From Didymodactylos carnosus (Eukaryota > Rotifera > Eurotatoria > Philodinida > Philodinidae): a DNA stretch of 32,239 nt. The notes below the pieces were generated by a model that saw only the letters and a program-made list of their open reading frames with translations, was not told the origin of the DNA and made no database searches. Made by a program: the position numbers and the translations under genes. Position 1 is the stretch's first letter, and the number at the start of each line of letters is the position of its first letter. The stretch covers positions 1-32,239 of the forward strand of contig CAJNOQ010001006.1 of assembly GCA_905250885.1 (NCBI GenBank), written 5' to 3'. Positions 21,101-32,239 of this stretch are shown here, piece after piece.

Positions 21101-22637
21101 AAGAAATTTAGAAAAAATGAACAAATCTGTCGAATGTGCCTACTCTAGTTCTAATTTTTATTATTTTTTTTCGTGTCTTACTACAAACATCCTTTAGTTG
21201 TTTTATTTTTTGAGAGAGTCGAATGATCGACCACATGTAAAGTGGTATTTTGCTCGATGAACTATTAAAAATAGAAATTAAGGTATATACAACTCTGTTT
21301 CATATTACTCTTGATATTATAGTTCTAAGAGAACGGTATTACATGTGATCTATTATTGATAATTCTTGTTTTTATTTCGTTCCATTTTGTGAGTCCTTGT
21401 CATTCGTTACACTAATTGTTATATTTTTTGTTCTATTATTGTTGTTGTTTTAAAAACTCTGTTTAAACAATCATGCTGCTCAACAAAAAAAATCGATGGA
21501 ACGAAAACGATCAAAATTAATGCAAATTCATTGTTCCTTGAAGATGGAAATGAGATGATCACTTTTTTGACTAATGCACTTATTACATGGAAGATTTTGT
21601 TTTTAAAACTCAATCAGATGTAGCAGATGACATACCTATTTATTTTTTCATGCTATGTCATCAGTTGATAAATTTTTAGCTATATCATATTTTTATCTAG
21701 CTCTTAACGGTGAAGTAGTCCCCATGAAAATGTAAAAATTGTCATGCACATACATAAGGATGCTGGTACAACATTGGTCAGGAACTATTTCGATGAGAGT
21801 AAAAAGTTCGAAATACATGGCAGGTTTTTCACGTGAGCGCTTAAAATTTTTCAGGTTTTTTCAAAAAAAATTCAAGAGGCCAAATAATAGTTTCATTCGA
21901 CACATTGAGCAATTCTTTTGTAAAAGTATCCAAGAGGTACTCTACTTTTTTATTCTTTATGACGTCTTAGTTCTATGTAGAATGAAACAAGGCAAAATGA
22001 GTCAATTTTATTATCACAGCGAGTTAATACTTTTAGTTGGAGACATCACTATGCTGCATACTACTCATCGGCAAAATAGTGAGGATGAAAATTGTCATCA
22101 AATGACAAAATTTATTCTTATCATAACTCGACGAAAAATATGAATAAAAGATATGTATTGTTATAAGACATTTTTAAATGAATACTAGTCTAGTAATGAT
22201 CGATATCAAGCCTATTTTCTTCTGTTATAAATTCATTTCTTCACTTTTTCCGATTTGAAGTGGTAAAATAGTGCAATGCTTTTGCATGAGAAGATATCTA
22301 TTTATAATTCAACACATCCAGATAAGACTAAAACAATTTATTACGATACTATATGCTCATTCAAAGTAGAAACAATCAATTCAAAAAATAGATATAAATT
22401 GCTTTGTTTAGATGACGAAAAAAAAACTATATAACAGAAAAAAAAATTGTAAAGATTGAGAATCTGTAGAATACCTGTTTTTTTCACATATATCAGACAT
22501 ATCTATCACTGTTTATGAATAAGTGAAACAAACACAAAAAACAAAACACAACAACTTAATTATTCTCTACTATTATTGCCTTAAATATTTACATGCTAAT
22601 TACGAATAAACAATTTTTTTTTACTACCATCTGTTAC
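21101..22637. other. Convergent intergenic region (3' ends of TXNL1 and FAM161A)
   Basis: This region holds the 3' UTRs of two convergent genes. On the minus strand the first canonical AATAAA downstream of the FAM161A stop is at 22342-22337. A plus-strand open frame of 134 codons (21739-22143, first ATG near 21760) is the longest non-gene frame here. Its sequence is unrecognised and only marginally longer than expected by chance in such AT-rich DNA, so I do not call it. Confidence 0.4.
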
Positions 22638-22652
22638 TTATACATCAGATGG
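22627..22652. repeat. Small hairpin at the FAM161A stop codon
   Basis: CCATCTG (22627-22633) pairs with CAGATGG (22646-22652) around a 12-nt loop that spans the end of the FAM161A coding sequence. It could be chance. Confidence 0.4.
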
Positions 22653-25600
22653 ATTAGAACTTAATCTCATTAAATCGTTTTCAGTTATACCACCGATTTT
22701 CATCGCATGTTGAATTTTTTTTTCAACTTCTTTGAGTGCTGTCATTTGTGAGTGCTGTTCAAGAAGAAGTGGTCTTCGTTCAACACGTTCTTGAATTTTA
22801 TCTAATTGTTCAGCATAATCGGAGTTACTTCGACGCATTGACTGACGTAAATTACGCATCTAGAAATAGAATTAGTCAACGTATCCATACTTTTATCAAA
22901 GATTTCAATAAATGGTTCAAAATTTACTCTGACTACCTCTACTTACTTTTTGTTCATTTTTTGTTTTATGAATTAATGATTTATCATTTAATTTTGCTTT
23001 TTCGCGTATTTTTTCTCTCAAACGTCTGTCTTTCATTGAACGTGATTGTTGAAATGATTTTTCAAATAATTCTTTTTTTTCATCATCATGACGCTTTTTT
23101 CGATTCACTGATTCTCTTAAACGTTGTGATTCGGTCATTTTTGTCGGTATGCTTTCTTCAAATGATATTGATTTATTCACATTCATATTGATAGATGAAT
23201 GGAGTCCACTATCTTTAATACCAAATGTTTGACTTTTTATTGTAGTTGTAGTTTTTCTATCAGGTTGATTATTAGCTGATGCTGCACGTTTGACTTGTTT
23301 ACCTTTGATTTGAAACGTTTGTGAACGACGAATTTGTTCGTCATTTTTTATATCATTAAGAATTTTTTCTTTTTTCGATGGTATCAAATTTGTGTACAAT
23401 AAAAACGGTTTACATTTTGTTGGTGAACGTAGTTGTTTCGATGATTCCATATTCGATATGAATTGGCGATGCATTTTATCATAGTTAGGTATGTAATAAC
23501 CATTGGTTTTGGGTTTAAAACTGTATTCTTGGAGACCCAATTGATTTAATTTTTTACGTGATAAATCATTTGCACTTAATGAACGTTTTTGTTGACGTTT
23601 ACGCATATTATCTGGTAATTTCGATTGACGCAGTAATTCTTTGGCACGCATTTGTTTTTTAACATGACGATGCAACTCTTGTTCTTTCGTTCTAAATAAA
23701 ACAAAGAAATTTCATTGCACTTAATCCCATGTTGAGTGTCATAAATCACACTTCACAAGAAACTTTGTTAACGTACTGCTCTAAATCTTTGCTTGTTTTG
23801 TAATAAAAATCTGGTAATGGTTTTGCTTTGAAATGTGATTGTTGTGTAATAGATCTTAAATCCCCTGAAAATGAATGTCGTCGTAATAGTAATTTTGTTT
23901 TTTCTCTTGAATCAAATGAAAATGGTTTTGATATTGAATGTAAATATTCTTTAGTCATATATCGAGCGTTTTCTCGGCGAAGACGCTGGTCTTGTTTTAT
24001 TTTTTCATATAACGGTAAATTAACATGAGTTGGTACAGGATTAGCTACAAAAAAAAGAAAGAAATCAGAATATTAGATTGTACTATTAACTAATGAATAC
24101 GTACCTCTAAATGATCGACCTAAATTAATTTCATCATCAACTTCTTTCTGTATTTTATCCACTTCGATTTCGTGCATACACTTTCGTCGATGAATATTAT
24201 CAATGGCCATACTATTTGTAAGGTTAAATGGTTCAGGCACGGTCGCCCGTCCAGCCCAAGACGACGAGACAGGTGCACTTGGTGATCGAGAATGTCGGTT
24301 TTCATTACTAAAAACGTAGATAAAAGCTCTTTTTTTACAGCTTCTAAAGGTAAATGGCAGCCTGTTACCTGGTTTCATATAAATAATCATCTGATTCAAA
24401 CTCATTCCCCATTGTGTGTATGTGTTTTTTTGAATTATTTGAATTTGTTGCCACATAGTTAACATGACTTTTCGTGCGATGTGGGCAATCGGAATGGTCC
24501 TCGTCATGTCTCAGAATGTTTTGTGATCGTTGTCGATCAAAGCCAAGAACTGAATTATTTTGATCCTCGGTGATGAAACCGGGTGATGGGGAACGTGTGC
24601 TTCGTTTTGGTGATAATACATTATTTCGAGATCGATCGGGTAATGGCGGTTTAGTTGTAAGAATATTGTTTGTTATTGTTGACAATGTTTCTTCGTGATA
24701 GGGAAATACGTACGACTGAGTTGCATGAAGTTGTTCTTGCAAAGAGTGATTGGAATATGTTTGTTCACGATCATAATCTTTAAGTTGATAATAGTCATGT
24801 TCAGTTTTGGCTAATTGTAAACGTTGTTCTTGTCTAGTTTGTTCTAATGTTTTCAAAAATGTATCTTCATTTGGCTTTATACTCAATTTTGATATGAGAT
24901 TATTTTTGTACACCTACAAACACATGAGATAGAAGCATACACATAGTAGGTATATCCCTGTTTGTTTTAAAAGGAGATTCTTTTTCACATTTTATAATGC
25001 AGCAACAATCAAATAATCTCATTCAATATGATAATTGTAAAATCTTTAAAATATGATTGTTGATTCAAGATAAAAAATGAATTATATTCAAGCATCATGT
25101 TAGCTTTTCCGTAAAAACACAAACTGAGTAATTTTTTTAGCCGAACGAATGTTATAAGTCACTAATTTTAAGTTAAAGAAATGAATTTGAACTTTATGTG
25201 TTTTCTATCAACTTCAGGGTTTTTCTGCGAAATTTTTTCGATACAAATTTTTTGTTTAGAAGTGTGTTGTCTGACACATGGTTCAATACCGTTTTTTGTA
25301 GCTGATTCGAAACATCACCTTGGTTTTGAGTAAAAGTGCTTCCGAAATGAGAAAATTTGATTTTACATGAAAAACTAGCGAGTTTTGAGGCGGTTCAGGA
25401 TCGTCTATGCATTCTTATGTAAATTTTGCAGATGGAGTGAAAGAAGACGTTTAAACAAGATTGAAAGCGGGCTGAAGTGAGCGAGTTCACTGCACTGACT
25501 ACCGCTGTTTTGGAAACATTTCCTAGTGTGAAAAATATTTTTTTCCATCCTCGTTGAGGTACGACTTGGATAATCTTTTGGTTGTCAGGTAGCGCAATGA

Positions 25601-26070
25601 CCAGAGAATAGTTGTTGGTTTCGTTTTTGATATTTAGAATAAGTCAACTGGCAAACAAATATTTTTCGTTGTTTTGCTCGGTTTTTTAGCAAATTTTCTA
25701 GTTTGAATTTTCCCACTGTTCCCCGTAAAGACAAAAAAAAGTTAGGAAAATATAGCCACGATATCCATCTAAATGATCTGGAAAAACTCAGATCAAAACT
25801 TGAAAAAATGAAAGTCTTACTTTTTTCTAGATGTTTACGTGGTTGTCCACTGTGATAGGCTTAAATAGTGCTTCAAACACGCGCTTTTCATCAAAAAAGC
25901 ACTTTCTTTTTAGAAAATTCAGAGGCACCACATATTTGAAACCAACCTGTTACCTCAAAGTCTGGCGTGTCGTACACTGATCTAATAAGTGGATTGATTT
26001 TATCCAGGTTCACTTTTGTATTGTAATAATCGACTAATGATATTGATGAATGTGTAGTAGAAGCAGTCAT
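22638..26070 (-). CDS. FAM161A: FAM161A orthologue, ciliary/basal-body microtubule protein (6 exons)
   Basis: On the minus strand, exons are 26070-25954, 24913-24369, 24307-24105, 24044-23777, 23691-22947 and 22859-22638 (stop). All introns are GT-AG and phases close to 699 residues (human about 660-716). Family landmarks in order: ATVPEPFNL (242-250; human ITVPEPFQM), FRANPVPTHVNLPLYEKIK (288 onward), SKPFSFDSREKTK, FKAKPLP, KEQELHRHVKKQMRAKELL (380 onward), PNYDKMHRQF followed by PTKCKPF (468-474), KKEKILNDIKNDE, and ERVERRPLLLEQ near the C-terminus. This covers the conserved UPF0564/FAM161 region. In vertebrates the protein binds microtubules at the connecting cilium and in centrioles, and its loss causes retinal degeneration; in this animal a role in cilia is inference. 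The N-terminal 39-residue exon is assigned from an in-frame ATG, a good donor and matching phase. It is less certain than the rest. Intron 1 is 1040 nt while the others are 60-87 nt. Confidence 0.93.
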
Positions 26071-27619
26071 TCTTTGGCGTAAAACTATGAAGTTAAAGGA
26101 TAATTTTTTAAGTCAGTAGTTTAGCTACTATTATATGTTTTCCATTAATTACGTTGGATATTATGTATCCATCTAAGGACCTCGATCATGAGAAATGGTT
26201 TGAGAAATAAACCATGCTCTAAAAATAATACATCTTTTTTCTTTTAGTACAAAATAATCACTGAGGTTCATAGTTTAGTGAGAATTGCTATGTATAATCA
26301 CCGCATCGATGGTGGCGCGTCCGTAGTAGCAGTTTTTGAGTAAAAACGTACGATCATGAGAAAGCTGAAGAAGTGTTCGTTACTCTTCACTAGACATTTA
26401 TTTTCCACATACAACGAAATCGTTGCTTTTTCACCAAACATCTAGCAAATTATTCGAAAAAGGGAGTTTTTGTTTGATTGTGCCCGAGTCGAGAATCTCG
26501 TGAGAAATCCCGTAAGAATTCAGTCAAAGAGATATTGATAGTTTTTTATCAAGTTACATTGTATATAAAAACCACGATTTTTGTAAAAAGGTTTTCAAGA
26601 TTTTTGAAGTTGTTGTCACATTGGTGATTCCCTACCACAACAAGATTGGGTCATACCAGCTGGGTAGAGAAAAACTGACATGCTTAAATACCAACCAAAC
26701 ATTAGGAAAATTAATGCAAAACTTAAAAAATCCTCCACCGGGATTCTCGACGAGGGAGATATGTTTCTGACACTGATTTGTCGTGGATATGACAACATAG
26801 CTGCCAACACTCTATCAACATGCGACATTAACCAAGAACGAGTAACTGTGCCTGAACGAAATTAACTGAGATTGAATGGTCATTTTAAATTATCTTATTC
26901 AAATTGCAATTTTATGGTTTTTTAATTTACCTACGTTCTCTCGAAAATGTGAGTATAGAACATTGATGATGACACTTTACTTTCATCAAAGCATTACCAT
27001 CGTTTTGAGATCATTCTAACTGTCTATATAAGAAAACTAAAACTTATTATTCATTAGGCTCATCGCAATATTAAACTTATTCATCACATGACGTTTAAAA
27101 TACGTGATTTTCTGAAACCATAAGTTAGTATGGCCATACTCTCCATACTGTCCATTCTCACCCGAACTGCTTATTAGTCGTGTCAGTTATATTGGTAACA
27201 GATATCCGTTCAAGGGCATTATCTAGCTGTTTTCTTTTGTTTCATGATGCTAAATATAGATCTACGGGATATTGATTGAGCGAAAAGTAAGACTGAGTTT
27301 TTACCACCGACGCTGATTCATTCAAGTTTTTGCCAATTTTTTACGTTAATAAATTTCTTTGTTGATGGGACATTATTCAGTAGTATTACACTTTTTTATA
27401 GAGACAGATTCGTTTACCTGCTCCCAAAAAATACATTGTCCAAAATAACATCTCACATATAATATAAATACCCTAACTGGAAGAAGGCCATGCGATATGC
27501 AACCTAAAACAATCAAATAATATCTTAATAAATACAGCGAAAACATCCTAAGTAAAAATGATCTAGATTCAGCTTCACGTACATCTAGATGCACACTCTG
27601 TAAAAACAAAAGGTTAATA
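26071..27619. other. Upstream of FAM161A; possible fragmentary minus-strand exons
   Basis: The FAM161A promoter should lie here. Two minus-strand segments look coding-like but are unrecognised: 26828-26616 (hydrophobic, contains LSFALIFLMFGWYLS) and 27226-27162, which sits between a consensus acceptor and a GTGAGA donor and reads LDNALERISVTNITDTTNK. A third, near 27605-27480, has short spliceable pieces. No join gives a continuous protein, so I do not propose a gene. Confidence 0.25.
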
Positions 27620-27679
27620 TACGAAACCTAAAAGGGTATATAGAAGTGCAACTATTTCTAAACCCTTTTAGGTTTCGTA
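27620..27679. repeat. 60-bp palindromic element with perfect 18-bp stem
   Basis: TACGAAACCTAAAAGGGT (27620-27637) is the exact reverse complement of 27662-27679. The 24-nt centre has a weaker inner stem (TAGAA...TTCTA). The ends begin and finish with TA, so a tiny TA-inserted palindromic MITE is possible. Confidence 0.75.
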
Positions 27680-29221
27680 GAAGGAAAGGTACGGTACGAA
27701 ATCGTTTAAGTATATAAATTCTATCAGTTTTTTTCTGAGCAAGTGGACCATTTCAGCAGCTTAGGCGTGCTTTCATAGTATAGAGCGGTGAAAACTGATG
27801 ATGAGCCCAAAAAATATCTGAAACTTCTGTACTTTTTGATTTTTCACGAGAGAATTATAGGGGAAAAACATAAATTTTGGTAAAAATACATTATAGAAGA
27901 ACAACTATCTTCTCGCTGAGCAACTAGAAACACGAACATTATTTGACAATAAAGAATACTTATCAGCGAGAAATAGTTTAAATGAAAAAGTAACGCCATA
28001 ATCTACTTTAGTACAGACTGATCTTAAAGTAAGGTTCATAAATTTGTTTTTTTGTAATTGAACCAGTATAACTTTGGGTATGATTACTCTTCTTACAAAT
28101 TAAGTTGATGTGCCACTTTGCCACTGGCTATCTCTCTGTTTTATCCTGTTATTAATATTAATTAAAAAGGAAACATAAAGTGATAAAATAAAACGATTTG
28201 TTTTTTATTCAAAGTAAAGTGCGGAAAAACAGACACTTGAATGATGAAAAGTCTATTCATCATTGTTCGATACAACAAAATCAATGAGAAATATGTTGAA
28301 TTTATGAAATTTATCAGTACACGGAAACTAGTTTAGCATCGCGTACTTTCATATTAATCAAAAAAAAAATGACAAACACTCTTGATCATACTTCTAATGT
28401 TAATGGATTTTGTCTCAATCTAAGAAACAAATAATCATCATAAATGGTTGTCATTTTATTACTAGAATGGAATGGAAAAATATTCTAATGTAAACGAAAC
28501 ATGGATTTATTAGCTAATTTATGCCATCATGCTGTAACCGTTTAATAGAAGAACATTCATAGAGAGAGAAGAGAAAATCACCATGTTTGATACTCTCTCT
28601 CTCTCTCTCTCTTTCTCTGCAAATAGTACATTTAACTATTGTTTTTTTTGACGATAATTTTGTTTATATGATAACTACATACTTTATGTTTATTATGCAA
28701 ATATACATCATAACAAAAAAATTGTTTTAGTTTATTTTGCTGAGTGCTGTACATATTCTGATTTTTTATTTCCAAAATCATGGAAATCATTACTGTGTAT
28801 ATTATGATTAAAACAATAAATATCAGCATAAAAATACTGAATTCTAAAAAAATATGGCATAAACTTTTGTACTTTGTCTCAATTGTGTAGCATATTTAAA
28901 ACGCTATCAAATCAGTGAAACTTTATCATAAATCATTTATCTTGAGTACGATTGTCAAAATGAAATAGTTGTTGCGATATGATATGAATTTTCGTGTTAA
29001 TAATCATGCGTATACATGTCTTATTTTGTCTGAGAACGTGGCTTTTAAGGAAGTTCACATAATAAAAAAAGAAAATAACTTACTAAATTTACTTTCTGTT
29101 TGGGTAAGAGAACCATAAGTTTAAAGTAGCATTAACACGGTAAGCAATATAACTGCGTGATTAAGTTAACAACAGGAAGAAGATAATTTTGATACTTTAA
29201 ACTCGACTTATTTGAACTAAA
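27680..29221. other. Intergenic region, no gene seen
   Basis: AT-rich noncoding DNA with one CT microsatellite (28593-28618) preceded by an AG-rich tract. No exon is supported on either strand. Confidence 0.4.
28561..28618. repeat. AG/CT microsatellite pair
   Basis: A short AG-rich tract (28561-28574) is followed after 18 nt by a (CT)10 run and TTCTCT (28593-28618). The two are complementary and could form a hairpin. Confidence 0.8.
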
Positions 29222-29372
29222 TAAATTTTGTTTTACAACCGCTTTTTTCGTTATAGAAAAACTCAAGTCCTTGGAACTTGAACTGGTTCTTACTATGCGT
29301 ACACTCCTGTTCAAATTTCCAAAACTTGAACTTTTTTCTGTAATAAAAAAAGCGGTTGTAAAACAAAATTTA
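29222..29372. mobile_element. 151-bp MITE with ~65-bp terminal inverted repeats
   Basis: Left arm reads TAAATTTTGTTTTACAACCG from 29222 and the right arm ends with its reverse complement at 29372. Similarity continues through GAAAAA and the TCAAGT...GGAA...TTGAAC core, so almost the whole element is an imperfect palindrome. The terminal TA on each side is consistent with a TA target-site duplication. The minus-strand open frame over it is a by-product of the repeat. Confidence 0.8.
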
Positions 29373-31221
29373 CGAAGAAAATAGCTAATACAAGACAAGA
29401 AGTCAGGAAATGATTTATAAGAAAACAACCGTTTTTTAGAGTAAGTTCGATTGATCTTTACAAGTTAATTAATGTGTATGTGTGTGATGCTTGTTACACT
29501 TTGGAGAAGAAGAATAAAAGGCTTAATTAAAATATATCAATCAACTATAGGATTAATTTTCTAAGTAAAACACTTAATGTTTATATTAGCTCTTTTCAAC
29601 TTTTGATCTTTGTCGAAAATAAATACTTATCGTCATATTTGCAGATGTTGAAAAATTTAGCAATCGTAGTAAACAGGTTAAAATTATTTCATGTGAATAT
29701 GTCTGATGTATTCTTGTATTCTAAAAATATTTTAAATTATATCTGAATCGATCTCTGTGTATACTTTAAATATGACATAAAGTTCTGTGAAATACAAACA
29801 TTTATTCGAGATTGTTAGCTGAATGAGCTAAGAACAAGCATATCATTAACGTTTTTCACATCTGTTTTTTCTCGGATTAGTGCAATATTGACGATTTTTT
29901 TCAATTTCTTTTGAAAACAGATAAGTTATCTTTAACTAAATATACTGATCAAATTCTTTTTCAAATCGATTAGAATAATAATAATAATAATGTTGATGAT
30001 AATAGTGATGAGTGTTAATTACATCAGTATTCAGGTAGTAGCTATTTTTTTGTTCTAAAATGTACAACAAGTATAATACAACATTAATAGGTGTCTCTTT
30101 CTTATTTGCAAATATTACTTTTTACTTTTTCTTTTTGTTTAAAGCAAGTGCCTAGAATTTTAATCTGTTAGTAATATGAGATTGGTTAAACTCTTGAATT
30201 AACTCTTTGATAAGTTAGAAAAAAAGAAGAGAAGTGGAAAAGAGAATCTGTCGTCTCTATATATTGATCTTTAATTTGTGTGAAAAAAAATACAAATATG
30301 TTCTCCATCTCTGTTTTATACTCAAGTGATTGATACGTTGATCAAAATGTATATACAACAACATAACAAAAAAAAAAAAAGAAATCTGAAATCAAATACA
30401 TATTCATTTATTCATTCATACTTATACTGTACACCTATACAAATAATATTTAAACTACATCATACATCGTGATATTATATCAAGAACTGAAAGTGACACA
30501 GAATAAAAAGAATATGATATATGCCTTGTTGAAAAGAACGGAAGGTAACAAAAAGTAATCAGTTGATGACAGGCGTACGAGATAACACACTATGAAATGA
30601 TAATGTGCTCAATTAATTATTGATTTAAATTTATCCTATACATCGACTTCTAAATAATGTTAGTCTTTTGAAGTAACAAAATTCATGTACAGACAAGTCC
30701 ATGAATTGGACAACAACACAAAAAATTTTTAACAATGAAAATGTCTTTACGATTTATTCTCGGATGACTTAGGAATGCTTCAATCATTAATCATCCTAAA
30801 AAATTAAGAAACAAAGACGATAAACAAAAAAATTAATAATCTTTCTATTTGATGAAAACTAACGTTCTGAATCGGTTTACTATGGTTCTTTCTTTCTTTT
30901 TTTGTTATTGAGTATACTAAGGCATTCTATTCCTGATGAATTATTTATGTATCCCTTCTCCTAGCTTTTATGGTATTGTAATATGATGTGAAAATCGATT
31001 CTCTACCAAAACAGATGTATAATACATACTCAAAACTTCAGTAATTATTTTCATATCTGTATTTGACATATATTTAACCGAATAAATTATTTAAACGATA
31101 GAACAGTAGTAGGTTGAGAAGCCTACTTCAACTATCGAAGAATCTGGATCATGTCCAAGGCGGTCGCAATTCTTCCAAATTTGGGAGACTGAGGCATTAT
31201 TAATGGTATATTATGTACTGT
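29373..31221. other. Intergenic region, no gene seen
   Basis: AT-rich DNA with an AAT trinucleotide repeat (29974-29991) and a poly(A) tract near 30368-30381. No coding exon is supported. Confidence 0.4.
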
Positions 31222-31362
31222 GACTGACGTTCACTTGGCTTATTTTCCCGTCGTGTATTGTACTTGTTATTCTATCAATGTATTGTGACCGGTAGTTATG
31301 TATTGTTGATTTTGGATACCAACCATCTCTCTCATATCACCATCCCCAAAGTAACGTCAGTC
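31222..31362. repeat. Short terminal-inverted-repeat element (141 bp)
   Basis: GACTGACGTTCACTTGG (31222-31238) matches the reverse complement of 31346-31362 (GACTGACGTTACTTTGG) at 15 of 17 positions. No target-site duplication is obvious. The interior contains repeated TGTATTGT-type words and no frame. Confidence 0.5.
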
Positions 31363-31514
31363 CTAGTCGTGTCAATTACTCATATTCGCTTAGTTTCAAT
31401 ATCAGTTTAGGTTGTGATAATATTCTTGAAATTACATTCTCATATGCAACTGATTCTTCAGGACCACTCTAATTGGACATGCTTAACATATAAAGGTTAC
31501 GCCATTTTGTTTAA

Positions 31515-31610
31515 ATATATATATATATATAGTTACATTTTTACACTGATACTGGATGTAGCCAATCAGTTCTGAGTCTAGAGAAATAACTGATTGGTTA
31601 TAAATGTAAC
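31515..31610. repeat. (TA)n tract plus inverted repeat containing CCAAT
   Basis: A TA dinucleotide run (31515-31531) abuts an inverted repeat: GTTACATTT at 31532-31540 pairs with AAATGTAAC at 31602-31610, and CCAATCAGTT (31562-31571) pairs with AACTGATTGG (31588-31597). The left arm has about 20 extra bases between its two blocks, so this looks like a MITE with an internal insertion. Confidence 0.6.
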
Positions 31611-32239
31611 GGACTCTCATTTGAGACATTGAATATATTTTTCTTCTTTTCTTATGAAGAAAGTAAGAACAATTTGATTTTTTTCTGTTGTGTTCTCTGT
31701 CTCTTTATGCGACAGTTGTATTAAGAGTGAGCAACAGTCGATCAAAATGTTAGATTTTCGGAAGAAAAAGTATTTAAGTCTGATTCAAATTTTTCATCTA
31801 TAGTTAAGTCTGATATTCAATCACTAACAAAGAAGCTTTGGAATCTTTTGTAGTGCCGATTTTGTTTTGAAAGTAAGATCATCCTAGCGAATGTAAAACA
31901 TAAATTTTGCATTAGTTCAAAACTATATTTATTTAAAATATCCTCCGACTAAAGCGGCAATGGCCATTCTTTCATTAAATAGACAAAATTAGATGATATT
32001 TCAGATTTTTCTGATTAAATTGCCCTTTTGAGATATTTGACTTTTTATGCTGACTCGACAAGCTTTTATCTCATTCAATAGCTTAGTATCATCCATTTTC
32101 AAACGAAATATTTGTCATGAAAATCGACTATTTTCTGTTTGAGACGTTTCGTCTTTATTGAAAAGACATCCGGAGGCCGCTGAGGCTGTGGTTTGTTTTA
32201 AGACGGAAGGGGGGCAACAGGAAAATGTGGGTTTTGGTG
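31611..32239. other. Window end, no gene seen
   Basis: Noncoding AT-rich DNA. The last 70 bases become clearly GC-richer (GGAGGCCGCTGAGGCTG, then a GGGGGG run), which may be the edge of another repeat or gene cut by the window. Confidence 0.3.

Noticed and set aside
21739-22143. 134-codon plus-strand open frame
   Set aside because: Expected occasionally by chance at this base composition; unrecognised sequence and a non-ATG start in its full extent.
29132-29428. 98-codon minus-strand open frame
   Set aside because: It overlies the 29222-29372 palindromic element and is explained by it.
1-32239. CRISPR arrays, tRNA or rRNA genes
   Set aside because: No regularly spaced repeats, no tRNA-like A/B box cloverleaf and no rRNA-like sequence were noticed while reading; a tRNA scan could not be run.

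Overview
This is a nuclear-genome fragment from a small-genome invertebrate animal, most probably a rotifer (bdelloid-like). The DNA is strongly AT-rich, coding exons are broken by short GT-AG introns (typically 44-90 nt, with T-rich ends just before AG), and the four recognisable proteins are animal proteins: a class A GPCR, Rab1, TXNL1 and the ciliary protein FAM161A. The rotifer assignment is an inference from intron size, base composition and gene repertoire. The sequence contains nothing that fixes the species. There is no bacterial-style gene organisation.

Layout: 1-6372 has no recognisable gene but holds three inverted-repeat elements (2081-2932, 4797-5173, 5309-5583). 6373-7881 (+) is an intronless peptide-type GPCR. 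7882-14046 is noncoding or degraded, with an old foldback repeat (about 8720-9013), a perfect 20-bp palindrome (10079-10098) and a locally GC-richer island (about 11690-11920). 14047-16092 (+) is an 8-exon Rab1 gene whose sixth intron carries a 544-bp element with TA target-site duplications. 16093-19476 is noncoding apart from a probable frameshifted gene remnant (18373-18679). 19477-21100 (+) is a 9-exon thioredoxin/PITH protein (TXNL1). 22638-26070 (-) is a 6-exon FAM161A orthologue, convergent with TXNL1. 26071-32239 has no confident gene and contains more hairpin or MITE-like elements (27620-27679, 29222-29372, 31222-31362, 31532-31610) and microsatellites.

The genes do not form a pathway. 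They are independent housekeeping or signalling genes: ER-to-Golgi traffic, proteasome-associated redox, cilium/basal body, and neuropeptide-type reception. Most features in the flanks are short palindromic or terminal-inverted-repeat elements without a visible transposase, which suggests a population of non-autonomous DNA elements. I reconstructed exon boundaries by hand by following reading frame, splice signals and family similarity; all phases close exactly in the three spliced genes.
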